Positions 33,892 to 47,700 of a stretch of DNA of 64,000 nucleotides are shown in pieces. The notes beneath the pieces are model-generated. The model made no database searches. It was not told the DNA's origin and worked only from the letters and a program-made list of their open reading frames with translations. Position 1 is the first letter of the stretch. Every line of letters starts with the position of its first letter. Where the stretch lies: assembly GCA_963978905.1 (NCBI GenBank), contig OZ022256.1:52872001-52936000 (forward strand). The letters are read 5' to 3'. The DNA comes from Trichostrongylus colubriformis. Lineage: Eukaryota > Nematoda > Chromadorea > Rhabditida > Trichostrongylidae. The translations under genes and the position numbers were made by a program.

Positions 33892-34792
33892 ATCTTGAGC
33901 CCTTTTAAGCTCTGGTGCATATTTCCATAGCAGATCTGCGCAAGTTTTTCGATATCTTAATCAAAACAGTTCAGGTATTCTAGTCGGCCCAATAAAGCCG
34001 AATGAACTAAGCTATAGCCTGCCTCCAATTCCCTCGATACCAATCTCAACACCCATGTCGTGACCTCTGATTTGTCGAAAGTCGCATAGTTCTGTTCGGC
34101 AATCGAAAGTTACTTGACGCTATTTTATGTGTGCCAGTATTAAGTCAATCAGTGTGATCTTCTAGTACACTTTTGAAATAGATGAGTGGAGGCTTTCAAA
34201 TGCTTCACAAGTTATGCTTTTTGGATGACCGTCTATGTTCTCCGGAATGGTCTGGAGGAGTTCCAAGAAGGCAATGACATGATCTTTTGACGCTAATTTT
34301 GACATCGAATGCCACTTAATCGATCTTCGGAGGCGAGCATTAGCCTTTTGCTACAATTGAACTTCCGTCTCATCCCTGGTGTGCTGTTATTGCCGGGATT
34401 TGGTGGTTAACGTTGACAACTTATTTTAAAGTATTTACGTCAGTAGGTTATGGTCGGGGTAGAACGAACCCCACGATTTTGTTTCAAACCATTTTTTTTT
34501 TGATCGCCATGCGTTTGCATAGCCATTTAATGGCCATGATTTGCATAGCCATTTGATCGCCATGCTTTGCATAGCCTTTTGCTTTATCATGTGCGATATC
34601 TTTCTTTTCAAATCTCCTTTCAATATGCACCAATCTTATCGTGATGCTGGTAAGTAGCTCATTTGATAAGTAAGTCTACCCAATAAGCTCTTATTTTTGT
34701 TTCGCACTGCTGTATTGCGGTTTACTGCGATCATGTGTAAGTTGATGTGTTGATTCATTCAACTTCGACTATTACAATGTTTAGCAGTCAAA

Positions 34793-37700
34793 ATGCCAGG
34801 AATGCAAAGACTTCTCGCGGGAATCATCCGGTTCCGAGACACTGTCAGAAACGACCTTGTGAGTTCTTCCTCCCATCTTGTTTATGTTTTCAAAGACTTC
34901 TAAAATAATGCGTGGGGGGAGGTTCCTTTAGCACGTTGAGCTGCACATTGGCTATTGTTGAATGTTGGATAGCACATTGATGTTGTTTGGTAACAAAACT
35001 TACGCGACTGTGCCATTGCAATGGAGGGGGAGGTGCATCTCATAAAAAGTTGCGCACCTAAACATTTGTGACGGATGTTTAAGTGTTTAGTGTGCTTACC
35101 CGAGCTTATATCTTGCTGAGGCCCTCTTGCAGGAAGGAGAGCTTCCTTACCCCCTTCTAGGGTTGAGGTGCAGATAGCGTCCATTGTGGCATACCCCTTC
35201 TCATTGTGATCTCACCTTTGTGACTTCACATGGGCTTCGACTAAATATGATAATGGTAGTTTTTGGAGCTTCTATCGCCTTAAAAATAAGGGGGGGGGGG
35301 GCGTTGCTAACGGTGCACTCTGTCTGACTGACAACGTCCCGGTTGGCGTGAAAATGTTGAAGAGGGACATGCCTTTCGGTGTCTAACGTGCAAGTAGCGT
35401 ATACTTCAGATTCATATTCATATATGCAGATGATCATATGTTTACCATAGACCATTACGGTGACGCCAGTGCATCGAATCATTTTAACAATTCCCATGTG
35501 CGAGAATGGTGCACAGAAGGGTGTACGCACCCAGGCTCCCACCCTCCGAGCTCAAAAACGTGCATGAATCCGAAAGAACACCACCAGGTATGTGGCGTGA
35601 AAATGAAATCTCTCCCTTCCCAAGCTTGCAAGATCATCAATCTACTCTACATGACATCTGGGTTACGTTGTTGACACCTATGTCATAAAAAAGTGTGTGA
35701 CTGTTCAACATAAAGCAGTCCCCTCTCCTCTCCACTCTGGCTGATATAGTACCTCAGTCATGATCGCGAAGTAGGATTAGTGCAAAACAACGGCATAACT
35801 GGAAGATATCGGGTTTCGTGTAGCCGCTGTATCATCTAACATTGGGCTTTCACTTTAAGCTTGACCAGGTGCGTTCCGTACTTGTTGCTGTCACATTGCA
35901 GTCGGCGTCCGCTCGCTCAGCCAGCGGTCTTGCATTACTATATGCATGTGAAAGTTATATGTCGTTTCCTTTTTTTATAGTTTACGTGTTAGGTCAAACA
36001 ATTCGAAAAGATTCGGGATAATCCGAGTCCAACTGCTGCCTTCTTCACTTGCATGGACTCGCGTATGCTGCCGGCCAGGTGTTGCTTTGCGTGATTTGTT
36101 TTTCTTTGTGTTGTAGTGGTGACATTTTTTATTTCTTGTGAATCCATGGTAAACCTAATAATTGTGTGAATTTGCCTTGAACTTCGAAATTAGTATATCG
36201 TTAGCAAAAGCTGTTGGAGTTCATTTTGAAAGAGGGTTGTCTGAAGACGTTACTGGTATTCTTGAAAATCAACCTATAGCATAGCAGAATGGTACCAAGA
36301 ATTACAATGAAATATGACGAACATTAGTTTGCTATCAGATTCACGCAAAGCAATGTCGGAGATATGTTCGTTGTGCGAAATTCCGGTAACATGGTACCAC
36401 ATGCAACTCATTATGGTACGATCTCAAAGCAACTCGGTTATCTGTTAGGATATGATCCAAGTCTGTATTTTGCTATCTTCAGGAGCTGCCGGCTATGAAG
36501 TATCAGTGACTACAGAACCAGCAGCTCTCGAACTGGCCGTGAAACGTGGTCATATTCATCACGTAATTGTCTGTGGGCATGCTGATTGTAAAGTGAGTGC
36601 TTTCCAAATTGTTTTTTTTTCAAATTCTATTATATGTTGTAGTGTTGGTTACATTTCATGTATTACACAAAAGTGATCCTAGATAAAATCGTGATTCCAC
36701 TAATCCCTATGCACCCTTGCCTGGTAGGTACTCATCACGAGAACCTGAAGCATTTTTTTGATCGAGACAATAGCACACCACGCCCAGTCCAATGTGTTCC
36801 CGATCTTGCCCGTAATGTTGCTACTCGCCTCTCACAGTGACCTTATGACATACACCTTGCGTACTCCAGGCTTAGCGGCGTTTACGATTCTGTGATTTCG
36901 CAGAGTGACAGAATCTCTGGGTCAGTGCATACCTAGTCTCCAACCGAGTTGTGTGGAGATTTAAATTCTAAATTCGTTCAAGGCATTTCAAATTATGAAA
37001 TATTATATTGCGACTCTGTATGTTGAGTAATGATAATTGAAGGCAATAAATTTGCTGTACAATCTTCACAAAAGTCCGAAAAATTTTGATCCGCAATCAC
37101 CCATGGATCACTGGATCCGTCGCCATGGTTTCGCTTCACTTCAGAAGCTAGAACAACGTCTAGAGGATCGGGAGAAGCCGTTGGAATTTGTTTCAGACGT
37201 AGAAGGATACACGTGAGTATTACAATGACTTTTCTTGATGTTTTTGAAGGTAATCTGAAGTCGAGAAGTGTATATGTAATGAGTTTCTCGTTCATTATAG
37301 TTTCGAGGCGTACATTGATCCTGAGGATAAATGGGGAACTGAGGACAAGTTGTCACAGATCAATACATTACAACAACTGGAAAACATTGCTAGTCATGGA
37401 TTTATAACTGTGAGTCTGTAAACTCATAAAAATGAGTTAATGTAGAAATTAGGTATAACATGATGAGAAGCGAAACTACCGCAACCCCTCAGAATAGAAC
37501 CGTTTGTATGATTGCGCAAATGCGGTATACTACGAACATCATTTGGTAGCTTGTTGAAGGTTGCGCTCATCACGTTTACGTTTCGCTTGGTTTGCACTTA
37601 AGAATCTGTGGCTACAGCTTAGTTATTATTTTTTGAAAATATTTGAAAAATTATGAGCCACCAAAGATCGGTTTGCTATATGTGGTTCTTATAATGGCAG

Positions 37701-38107
37701 TGGAGTGTAGAGAAGTGAGAAGTGTCGCTTTGACGACATTCATCTCAACGCGATGGTTGAAATATGTTCCTGTTGTGTCAGATCTGATATTATTTGAATT
37801 ATAACGGTTTATTATGAAATTGCCAGCATGTTTTATATGACCAACATCGGACTCGTCCGATCACACAGCAGAACATATTAAATTCATTAGACAATTTAAA
37901 ACTGTTGTGTTTAAGGAGCGTATACCGACGAATATACAGGTTATTTAGGAGTTCCTCGAGAAAAAGACGGTGGATTTGCATGCAATGTGGTTTGATATCT
38001 ACGATGGTGAAATGTATATGTTCAGTAAGCCACGCAAGCAGTTTATTCTTATCGATAAGGATACCGTCGATCTTCTGGGGCAGGAAGTAGATCAACACAA
38101 GGCCTAG
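34793..38107 (+). CDS. bca-2: Beta-class carbonic anhydrase
   Basis: Seven exons (34793-34858, 35993-36078, 36339-36415, 36483-36592, 37043-37212, 37301-37409, 37949-38107; TAG) encode 258 residues with continuous phase. The zinc site is intact: Cys42 and the Asp44-Arg46 dyad in FFTCMDSRML, then His109 and Cys112 in VIVCGHADCK. VGDMFVVRNSGNMVP is the conserved loop after the first motif. The enzyme interconverts CO2 and bicarbonate. Nematodes have two, bca-1 and bca-2; the symbol given is tentative and rests on remembered neighbourhood with ATPAF2, not on alignment. There is no signal peptide. A tttag/cag acceptor just upstream of the ATG (34781-34787) could take a spliced leader. Confidence 0.88.
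34859..35992. other. Intron 1 of the carbonic anhydrase gene
   Basis: About 1.1 kb. A G-run lies at about 35290-35302. No repeat family from elsewhere in the window was recognised, and the short open frames have no splice support. Confidence 0.45.
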
Positions 38108-38774
38108 AAGGGTTTTTGCACGAAAGAAACGAGTATTTTGAACTTTATTCAATCGTTTTATGATTCTCTACTCGTTTTTTAAAGAATTAGAATTCTACTT
38201 ACTATCTTTCTTTTGTTTTCTCTTTTATCTGTGGTTTATATTTACTGCTTGGTGGTCTTGAAATAGTACACTAGAATGTCAGTTTGCTGCCTTTTATGTT
38301 AGCTCACTCGTTTAATAAGAAGTTGTGATTACATGAAGTGGTCGATGGCGGCGATAGCGTGAGGCAGTGTTCACGTGATGGAAGCACGTTGCTCGTCGTC
38401 TTTTGCCGCGAAATGTAGTCCCAACGTTCATTTGATATGCCTTGGTTTTTGCTCAGTGTGATGACGACCAGTTTTTTGCCTAGTCGAACGTGATAAGTGT
38501 GTCTAGACGGTTTCTTTAAGTCTCATTCCTAAAAAGCGGCATTCATACACAAAATGGGTGTTCGCTTCTCAAAAATGTATTACTACTGTTGAGCATAGAT
38601 GCCATATAATTCTTGTCAGTCGTAGTCATTTCTGTTTCGAATAAATTGTTGTCTTTGCTGTTGTTGTTGGTTTGTGGCTATGTTGAAGCATCTTTTATGG
38701 TATCCATGTTTCTGAAAATGCAACGTTAAGCCTTGTTATGCGAGCACTAAATGCTTTGCGATGATAGTAGGAAG

Positions 38775-41700
38775 ATGTTCGCTCGTTTCCTGTCTCGACG
38801 TTTCGCTGCTTCATCACCGTCAGCATCAGCATCAGCGTTAACGAAAAGGCGGCGTTTTTATAAGGTTTTGAATCTTGTGCCTTTTTTTTTTCAAATATTT
38901 TACCGTTTATTTGGTATTGCTGTGAATAGAATAGGTGTTAGTATGGAAAAAGTAGAGGCGATTGCGATCAGGTGATTTCGGTGGGGTTGTACTGTTTGAT
39001 TTCTTGAACAGTTGTACCCCTCCCCCTTGGACTCTGCGCTGAGAGGTTAGAATACGGTAGAAGTAGCGGCTCCGCAAATGTGCTCACAATCGAAATATTA
39101 AGTTGTAAAAAAGCCTTGTAGGATTTTTTTTCGATATCATTATTTCCTCCAACGAACGACAAATAGGCAACAACGTATTCGCCATTGTTGTCGACGATTC
39201 TCGCCGCTGATTCCCTACTCCCGCTCTCGGAACTCTGGGTTCTCAACGTCGAAGAAATCAGCGATCGCCTTTGCGAGCATATCATTATCAAGAATTTTTT
39301 CTAGGCCAGGAAGGATTTCAGATGATGGGGAAAGTGATAGTCAGGAGGGGCAATGTCTGGAGAGTATGGCGGGTGGGGCAGCACATCTCAGCCGAGCTCC
39401 TTTAGCTTGGCCTGGGTACTCTTCGCTATGTGGGAGCTGGCGTTGTCATAAAGTAGGGTGACCGTGGACCTCTTCCTGCGCTTTTCTCCAATAGCGACGA
39501 CGAGCTGCTGGAGGGTGAATACGGTAGCGGTGACTGCTTGGCCTTGTACCAGCACCTCGTGGGAAAGCATTCCTTCTGCGTTTCAGAAGTAGCACACACT
39601 TGAGCGTGGTTTGTCTTCCATGTCAATCTCGCCGTTGCTGAAGTGGCGAACCAGCATCGCACGGTCTCGTAGCTCACACATCCCTGGCTCAACGCAGCGT
39701 TGATGGAGTCGCAAGCTTCCATCGCTTCGGTGCCCTTCCATCGCTTCGGTGCCACGTGACCGCTCATAGTGGATGACACCGGGTGTTTGGTGGGTATCAG
39801 CTACGGGCATTGTGGCTTCTTTACGGAATCTGGCGGGTCAACATATACTTTGTTAGAAAATTTAGAAGACATCCTACCACATCTCTGAACCGCCTAGATT
39901 TTCCTCGAAGTAAACAAAAGTTATTGATGTTTTAAGAAAAATCCTACAAGACTTTTGGGACAACCTAATACATTTGCTATTCCATTTTTGTTGCAAACGT
40001 TAGGAAACTAGAGCTCTTGCGCGACACCATTTCTGGCTTTTTTACACGGAAATAACGATGCACGGCAGGCTTTTCATGTGCCATGTGTTCGGCGTTTGCA
40101 TGCTCTTGCAAACAACTAGTGAACATTTTTGGTTTGGCGTATATGACACTAAGTGTCGGTAAAAGTTTGTACATAATCATTCATGTTACTGATGGGCATT
40201 GAAGTCTCTAGGAAACTAACTGTCTTGCGCGACACCATTTCCTGTTCTTTACACGGACCTTATGGTTATTTTCTATTCCTTCGAAGGAATATCTTTAACG
40301 ATTTGGAACCATCTTAATTGAAACGCTTCTGAAGAATTATTTCAAGAGAATTTGTAGTATGGTAATTACAGGCTGTAGACATCGTCGAGGAAGGTACGGC
40401 GGATAAAAAAGTATTTAAAGTGGCACTGGATGGTCGCATGTTGAAGACGCAAAGCGGTAAAATTTTGCAGGTCAGTAGTGAATGTGTCTGTTTCGCTTCA
40501 ATTTATCGTCTCTCATATGTGCCCAGTATCTGCTTATTTTGTGTCCTGGCTTCTTGGGAGAAGGTGGAAATGCTGAAAGTAATCGAAATAGCTCCCTCCT
40601 TCAGTCAATGGGCCATGTGGCGTACATTTTTGAGTCTTTGGACCTTCAAGTACCTCGAAAACCGGTTGCTTTTGAACATGACCGGTTTCCGTTTAATGCC
40701 CAGTCTTCTGGTTTTTACATGTAGGCTCCTTCCTTCTGGTTTGTGGGCAATTCTTCACTTTTTTTTCTGACAAGTACAGCACTTTATACGTGAGGGTGAG
40801 TCAATCGATACAGGAGTATAAGATCTGTCCATTAAAGCAGATAAGGCAGTAGTGGCGAATCATCCAGAAGCCGAAGTTTGAGAATAAACGACTAGATTAT
40901 GTACTTTCGTTCGTAACCCTGAAATGGATCAAGGTTGTAACTTGTTCATCCTTAGGAATTGGGTGAGGTATAAGTACAGTTTCCCTTTCTATGTACATAC
41001 GTTTTGGGAATGATTCGTTTATGCTTCATTATCGTATTGTTTCAAAAGTAATTGATCAGAAATGTATGGATTGACGGATTGGTTTCCCTCAAACCAAAGT
41101 TGGTGTTTAATCTCAAGGAAATATCGGAAGTGCTAGGGAAATGAGATGTGTTTGTGTGCCATTAGGACCAGAAATCCGTCATGCGAAGTTGGGTGCAAGC
41201 TTTGAACCACATAGTATTTGGGTCTTCAAACGATGACAGTGTTTTGGACACAATTAAGACGGCGCCCCCTAGCCCCCACCGATTCGCCGTGCGCCACGCG
41301 AATTTTCTGCCGTAATGGCATACACTTCATGAGAGTGCAGTGTGTATAATAGCACCTCATGAATTTCTCATGAATTTTTTTACATTTTCAAATGATCGAA
41401 ATTAATAAAATATGACGAACCATCAGTGGAGTGAGCGGAATGTCGCCCGCACGCGAAGAGCCAATGGTCCGTCGTGAGTTTATGGACGATTTCTTTGGAG
41501 GAACAATGGCTCTGTCGAAAATTTTGCACAAAAGGCAGAGTAGAACCAGAAGCTTAATGAATTCTGTAGAAAATACATCAAAATAATCCTTGCCGAATTT
41601 CTAAAGTTTGTGAGAAAGGTCGAAAGCGCAAGGGTTTCATGGAAGAATTCCTATTATAAGAAGTTCTGCGTCTGAATTTCATAAAAATTAAACCATATTA

Positions 41701-44700
41701 GAAAAGGTGTCGTGAAGCCCTGGTACGGAATCGTAATCTGTACTTTTTTTGCGGTATTTCCCACTTTTTCTGTACCAGTCGGAATCGTACGACGTGGATG
41801 AAAAAAGAGAAATTGACATTCCGCATCATGCCTGTTGTCTTTGCCTGTCATCTCATTTATCATCAAATGTTTTGTACGTATGGGAGCAATGCGCTTGCAC
41901 TCGTCACCTGGGAGGGTACCCCTAGGAGTGCAGGGGACTCACAGGAGTAGCGTTCGTTCTTCTCCGAACTCTCGGGAAGAATTCGGACGTCACGGGCGGT
42001 TGTGGTGCGCAAGTCAAGTAAACAACTGCGGATTGCAAAGGTTAAATATCATTGCAAGAGGATCATTGCCGCTAAGTGGTGCTATGGACTTTTGCTGATT
42101 CTGCTTTTTGCTGCTTGGTATTAGAGTCCTCAGTCGACAGTAGACAGCTTTTCTGCTTGGTGACCTGAGGCTAGCATCTTGGATAGCTTACCAGAATGCA
42201 AGGGATCTTCGATAATCCATCGTGGAAGATTATTTTTCTTTCACGTTTCGTGGACCTCGGTACAATTGTCGAGCTATGTGTCTCTCAGTCTATGTTGCCA
42301 GTGGGTCAAGCTTTTAACGGAGGGTAGAAAAAAGAGCAGCCTCTGTTGTTAAGGCGGTTCATTGACGTCATCACTCGGTCTAACTCGATGGCTTATTCGG
42401 AGATATTTTATAATTAAGAAAATTTGTCCCGGTAAACTGCTATGGTGAGATTTGTGATGTGAGATTGTGCATAGATCTTTTCAAAAAAGTCGACGAGCGC
42501 TAATCCGATGACAACTGTTCTTGTTTCTAGTCGAATTTCATGCAGCACTCGACTGTCTTGGTCTTTCGCAATTTAACGCATTTGCGGAAATTCAGAAAGC
42601 TACTGCAAATATTAGGAAGCTCATTTACACTGTTGACAGAAAAATGGGCAGCTGGCAGCAGCTGAACAAAGCGAAATCCATTCTCTGGTCATGAATCTCC
42701 TCGTTTTCGAAAAGTGTTAAGGATTGCTAGCGTGCTACCCTTATATTCTGCCGATTTCAATTGAAATTTTGTAGGGAGTGGGTCCATTTCAGGTTACGTT
42801 AATGGAAGTGTCAAAAAATATAAAAATCTTTTGCTAGGAATGCATAGTATTTCAGCCAACATTGCCGAAGGATTGTCATTTTTGCATTAAAATTGACGTA
42901 CAGTCCATTTCGCAACGCTAGATAGGGTGTGGCCTGAGTGGCGATAGTGAGAGTATGTGGCGGGGTGAGAGAGCTTGATACACCCTCACCTAAGTCCGTA
43001 GGCCACGCCCTATCAAGCGCCCCGAAATGGACTGTAATCACCATGCAAAAGGAAAAGTTAATAGATTAATTGATTACGTTTGAAAAGGGAAACCATCCAT
43101 TTATTCGATCCATGGGCAGCATAAAAGATGGTAAAAGGTGGGATTGAAAATTTTGGGTAGGGAAATGCTTCGTTCGGAATATACCATGTTCAAGTTGGTT
43201 TTCATAGAAGAAATGAGGACTCACCACTATGAAAAGCCCGAGGCCAATCAGATGCAATAATACGTTGTGCAGTGTCATGTAGTAGAAATGTTGAGTATTA
43301 ATGACTCCTCATCAATCAGTCGAACGTAGTGTCATGGAGTCTAGGTGGAGTTTACATAGTGATAACGTCTTCGCGACAGTCATTGGAGCTGTGAAGCGAC
43401 CACGTGACCTATTGCTGCTGGGCAAACATAAGCATAGATCGTCTAGAGAAAAACTATGTAAATAGCGTGATCGGGAGGTTCGGTTTATGGTTCTTCCAAC
43501 TTGCTGATAAAAATTGGACTGAAGAAATCAGAAACTAACCAAAGATCTGTGGCTCTCTGCATGCAGTTGTTTACCTGAGCATGGCCTTAATTTGGATATC
43601 TGGTTAGCTATTCAATTTTGGAGCCCTTCGTGGAAATCTGGATTAAAGATGGCCGCTGTTATGATTGTAGTGAGAAGCAATGACATGGCGAAACAAGTGT
43701 AAAATACTCTCTATAGGTTATCTGGACAAAAAGAATGCAGTATTAGGCTGTCCCAAAAGTCTTGTAGGATTTTTGCCGATCATCACTTTTTATTATTTTT
43801 TCTTCCAACCAACAACAATTAGGCAACAACGTATTCACCATTGTTATCGACAACACTCTGCCCCCTCATAGGTAAATCGTTGATTTCCTCCTCCCAGAAC
43901 TCTGGGTTCTGGGAGTCGAAGATCAGCGATCGCCTTTGCAAGCATGTCATAATCAGCGAATTTTCTCTTGGCCAGGAAGGATTCAAGAGGATGGGTAAGA
44001 TGATGGTCAGAAGGGGCAATGTCTGGAGAGTATGGCTGGTGGGGCAGCACATCCCAGCCGGGCTCCTGTAGCTTGGCCTGGGTACACTTCGCGACGTATG
44101 GGTGGGCATTGTCATGAAGGGGAGTGACCGCGGACCTTCTCAGGCGCTTTTCTCGAATAGCGATGTCGATCTGCTGGAGCTGGTGGGTGTATACGGAAGT
44201 GGGTACTGTCTCCTTGTGCCAGCACTTCCTGGAAAAGCATTCCTTCCGCGTCCAGAAGCAGCAGAGTAGAATCTTATTCGGATGGAGGTCGGACATGGGC
44301 TGCGTTGGCGGCTCGGCGTCACGTAGCAGCCAAAAGGCGCAAGGTGCGTTGGTATCGTACATGTCCCAGCTTTCATCGCTCGTAGCCAGATAGACGAAAA
44401 AAGCGTTGCGATGCTGGCGGAGCAGCAGCGATTGACAGATGCTCACACGGGCACTTTCGCGAGCATCCGTCAGGGCATGAGGTCCATCGCGACAGCACCT
44501 TCCGATAACCGGGCTCGTGGAGGCAACGATTTACGGTTATGGGTGCTTGTCCATTCCTCTCCGCCAGCTCGCGCATGTTGGTTTCAGGATCGGCGCGAAC
44601 GGCGGAGAGCAGCGTCTCGTCGTCGAATGCGTATGGGCGTCCCGTGCGTGGCTTGTCTTCCATGTCGATCTCGCCGTTGCTGAAGCTGATGAACCAGCGG

Positions 44701-47700
44701 CGCACGGTCTCGTAGCTCACACATCCTTGCCTGATGCAGCGTTAGTGTAGTGGCTAGCTTCCGTCGCTTTGGTGTCGCAAGACCACTCATAGTAGATGAC
44801 ACCGCTTGTTGGGTGGGTATCGACTACGGGCACTGTAGCTCTCTCCACGGAATCTGGTGGGTCAATATATATTTTACTAGAAAGATTAGAGAACGTTCTA
44901 CCATATTCCTGAACCGCCTAGACCTGCCTCGAAGTAAACAAGAGTTATTGATTTTTTTTGGAAAAATCCTACAAGACTTTTGGGACAACCTAATATAAGT
45001 TTTTCAAAATATGAAAGTCGGGTATAGTTACCCTTCAAGGCTGCCGTCATACTTTGCAGTATTAACCCGGCCCCGGATGCCACTTAAGTGCTAAATTTAC
45101 CGAAAAAGGCGAATACTGAAATTAATAAGCATTTAAGCTCAAGTAAGTATAAAAATATCGATCTTATCATTCTCGTAATTGAAAGGCCTTTTTGGAAAAA
45201 AAATACCAGACGGATAGTTCATTGCTCGTGCTTTTAGATCGAATCCGAAGCGCTGGCATTGGCCATCGCAGAAGAATGGTCATCTCAAGAAGAGTTTCTG
45301 CATATGGGTCACATGAGACTAACTGGTCTGGCGTTTACTGCTCAGGATAATCCTCTTAATGCTACAAGGTGATCGTTGTGATTCGAAAGAGTATTGGGTT
45401 TGCTTCGTATATGCAGTTTATGAGTATATCATTAATCAGTTGGGCTGGCGCACACAACTGCGCCCGTCACACATAGAAGCATGCTAATTGGACTTGATCG
45501 ATATCGATCGATCAGTATCATCACTCGAACGGTTTCAGGAACTGGGAATTCGCTAAAACGGGAAAGGGAAACAAAATGCCTCCCTTCAGTCTCGTCCTTA
45601 TACCACTTCAGGAACTGAGAGTCCCAGCTTTGCTGCGACGCGAGATATCAATTTCTCACCATTCGCCTTTAGAGGCTCCTTATCAGCCCTCATCACTTGC
45701 TATCACTTCCGCTCCCTCACCACAGATGTCCCCTTACCACCCTTATATCACTTTCAAAATTCAAAGTCCCAGCTTTGCTGCGACGCGAGATATCAATTTC
45801 TCGCCATTCGCCTTTCGAGGCTTATTATCAGCCCTTATCAGTTGCTACCACTTCCGTTCCCTCACCGCTGATGTCCCCTTACCACCCCTTATATCAGTTT
45901 AAAAATCACAGTCCCAGCTTTGCTGCGACGCGAGATATGAATTTCGTGACAGACGGACGGACGGACGGAGGCACAGACAGACGAAGCGTTTTATATACTA
46001 CCAGTCGGATTGGCCGGCTGACGCCGGCCAATCCGACTGGTCCGGGCCGGCTTCGCCGGCCCGGGAGCCGGCTAAGCCGGCCTTATAGGGGGCGACTCTC
46101 GGCTCGCCGCTGACGCGGCGAGCCGATTTTCGCGGTTGTTGGCGCATATCTCCCCCTCAGGCCGCCATAATTCGCTTTATATTTTGACCCACTGACGACG
46201 GGTCTTCTTAGCTGCTCCTGTAATTACCTGCTTACCATAGCATATCTACTCCTTAGATTTTCTGATTTTCAGCACGCGCCCCGCCCACTGTGGGCAGGGC
46301 GTAACATTGTATAGTGCGCCCCTTATTTCTTCGCTTATATTATGCGAGATTATTACGAGATTTGATTTTCCCCCATTCGCCTTCCGAAGCTCCTTATCAG
46401 CCCCTTATCAGTTGCTATCACTTCCGTTCCCTCACCCTTGTTGTCCCCTTACTACCCCCTATATCACTTTAAAAATCCAGGGTCCCAACTTTGCTGCGAC
46501 GCGAGATATAATTTTCCCCCAATTTTCCCCCCATTCGCCTTCCGAGGCTCCTTAACAGCCCTTATCAGTTGCTGTCATTTCCGATTCCTCATCATTGATG
46601 TCCCCTTACTACCCCCTATATCACTTTAAAAATCCAGGGTCCCAACTTTGCTGCGACGCGAGATATGATTTTCCCCCCATTCGCCTTCCGAGGCTCCTTA
46701 TCAGCCCTTATCAGTTGCTATCACTTCCGATTCCTCACCATTGATGTCCCCTTACTACCCCCTATATCACTTTAAAAATTCAGGGTCCCAGCTTTGCTGC
46801 GACGCGAGATATGAATTTTCCCCCTTTCGCCTGCTGCGACGCGAGATATGAATTTTCCCCCATTCGCCTTCCGAAGCTCCTTATGAGCCCCTTATCAGAT
46901 GCTATCACTTACGTTCCCTCACCGTTGATGTCCCTTTACTACCCCCTATATCACTTTAAAAATTCAGGGTCCCAGCTTTGCTGCGACGCGAGATATGAAT
47001 TTCCCCCATTCGCCTTCCGAAGCTCCTTATCAGCCCCTTATCAGATGCTATCACTTCCGTTCCCTCACCGTTGATGTCCCCTTACTACCCCCTATATCAC
47101 TTTAAAAATCCAGGGTCCCAACTTTGCTGCGACGCGAGATATAATTTTCCCCCCATTTGCCTTCCGAGGCTCCTTAACAGCCCTTATCAGTTGCTGTCAT
47201 TTCCGATTCCTCACCATTGATGTCCCCTTACTACCCCCTATATCACTTTAAAAATCCAGGGTCCCAACTTTGCTGCGACGCGAGATATGATTTTCCCCCC
47301 ATTCGCCTTCCGAGGCTCCTTATCAGCCCTTATCAGTTGCTATCACTTCCGATTTCTCACCATTGATGTCCCTTTACTACCCCCTATATCATTTTAAAAA
47401 TCCAGGGTCCCAACTTTGCTGCGACGCGAGATATAATTTTCCCCCCATTCGCCTTCCGAGGCTCCTTATCAGCCCTTATCAGTTGCTATCACTTCCGATT
47501 CCTCACCGTTGATGTCCCCTTACTACCCCCTATATCACTTTAAAAATTCAGGGTCCCAACTTTGCTGCGACGCGAGATATGATTTTCCCCCCATTTGCCT
47601 TCCGAGGCTCCTTATCAGCCCTTATCAGTTGCTATCACTTCCGATTTCTCACCATTGATGTCCCTTTACTACCCCCTATATCATTTTAAAAATCCAGGGT

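Larger units (their letters stand above)
31389..34792. other. Large spacer before the carbonic anhydrase gene
   Basis: About 3.4 kb without a complete gene. It contains a possible terminal exon at 31576-31662, a possible internal exon at 33273-33416, the foldback at 33723-33891 and AT-rich unique DNA. AATAAA motifs occur at about 31754 and 32637 on the plus strand, but no full gene could be joined around them. Confidence 0.4.

Noticed and set aside
36658..36840. 60-residue plus-strand frame inside the carbonic anhydrase gene
   Set aside because: It lies in the intron between exons 4 and 5; the flanking exons join in phase and match the enzyme directly.
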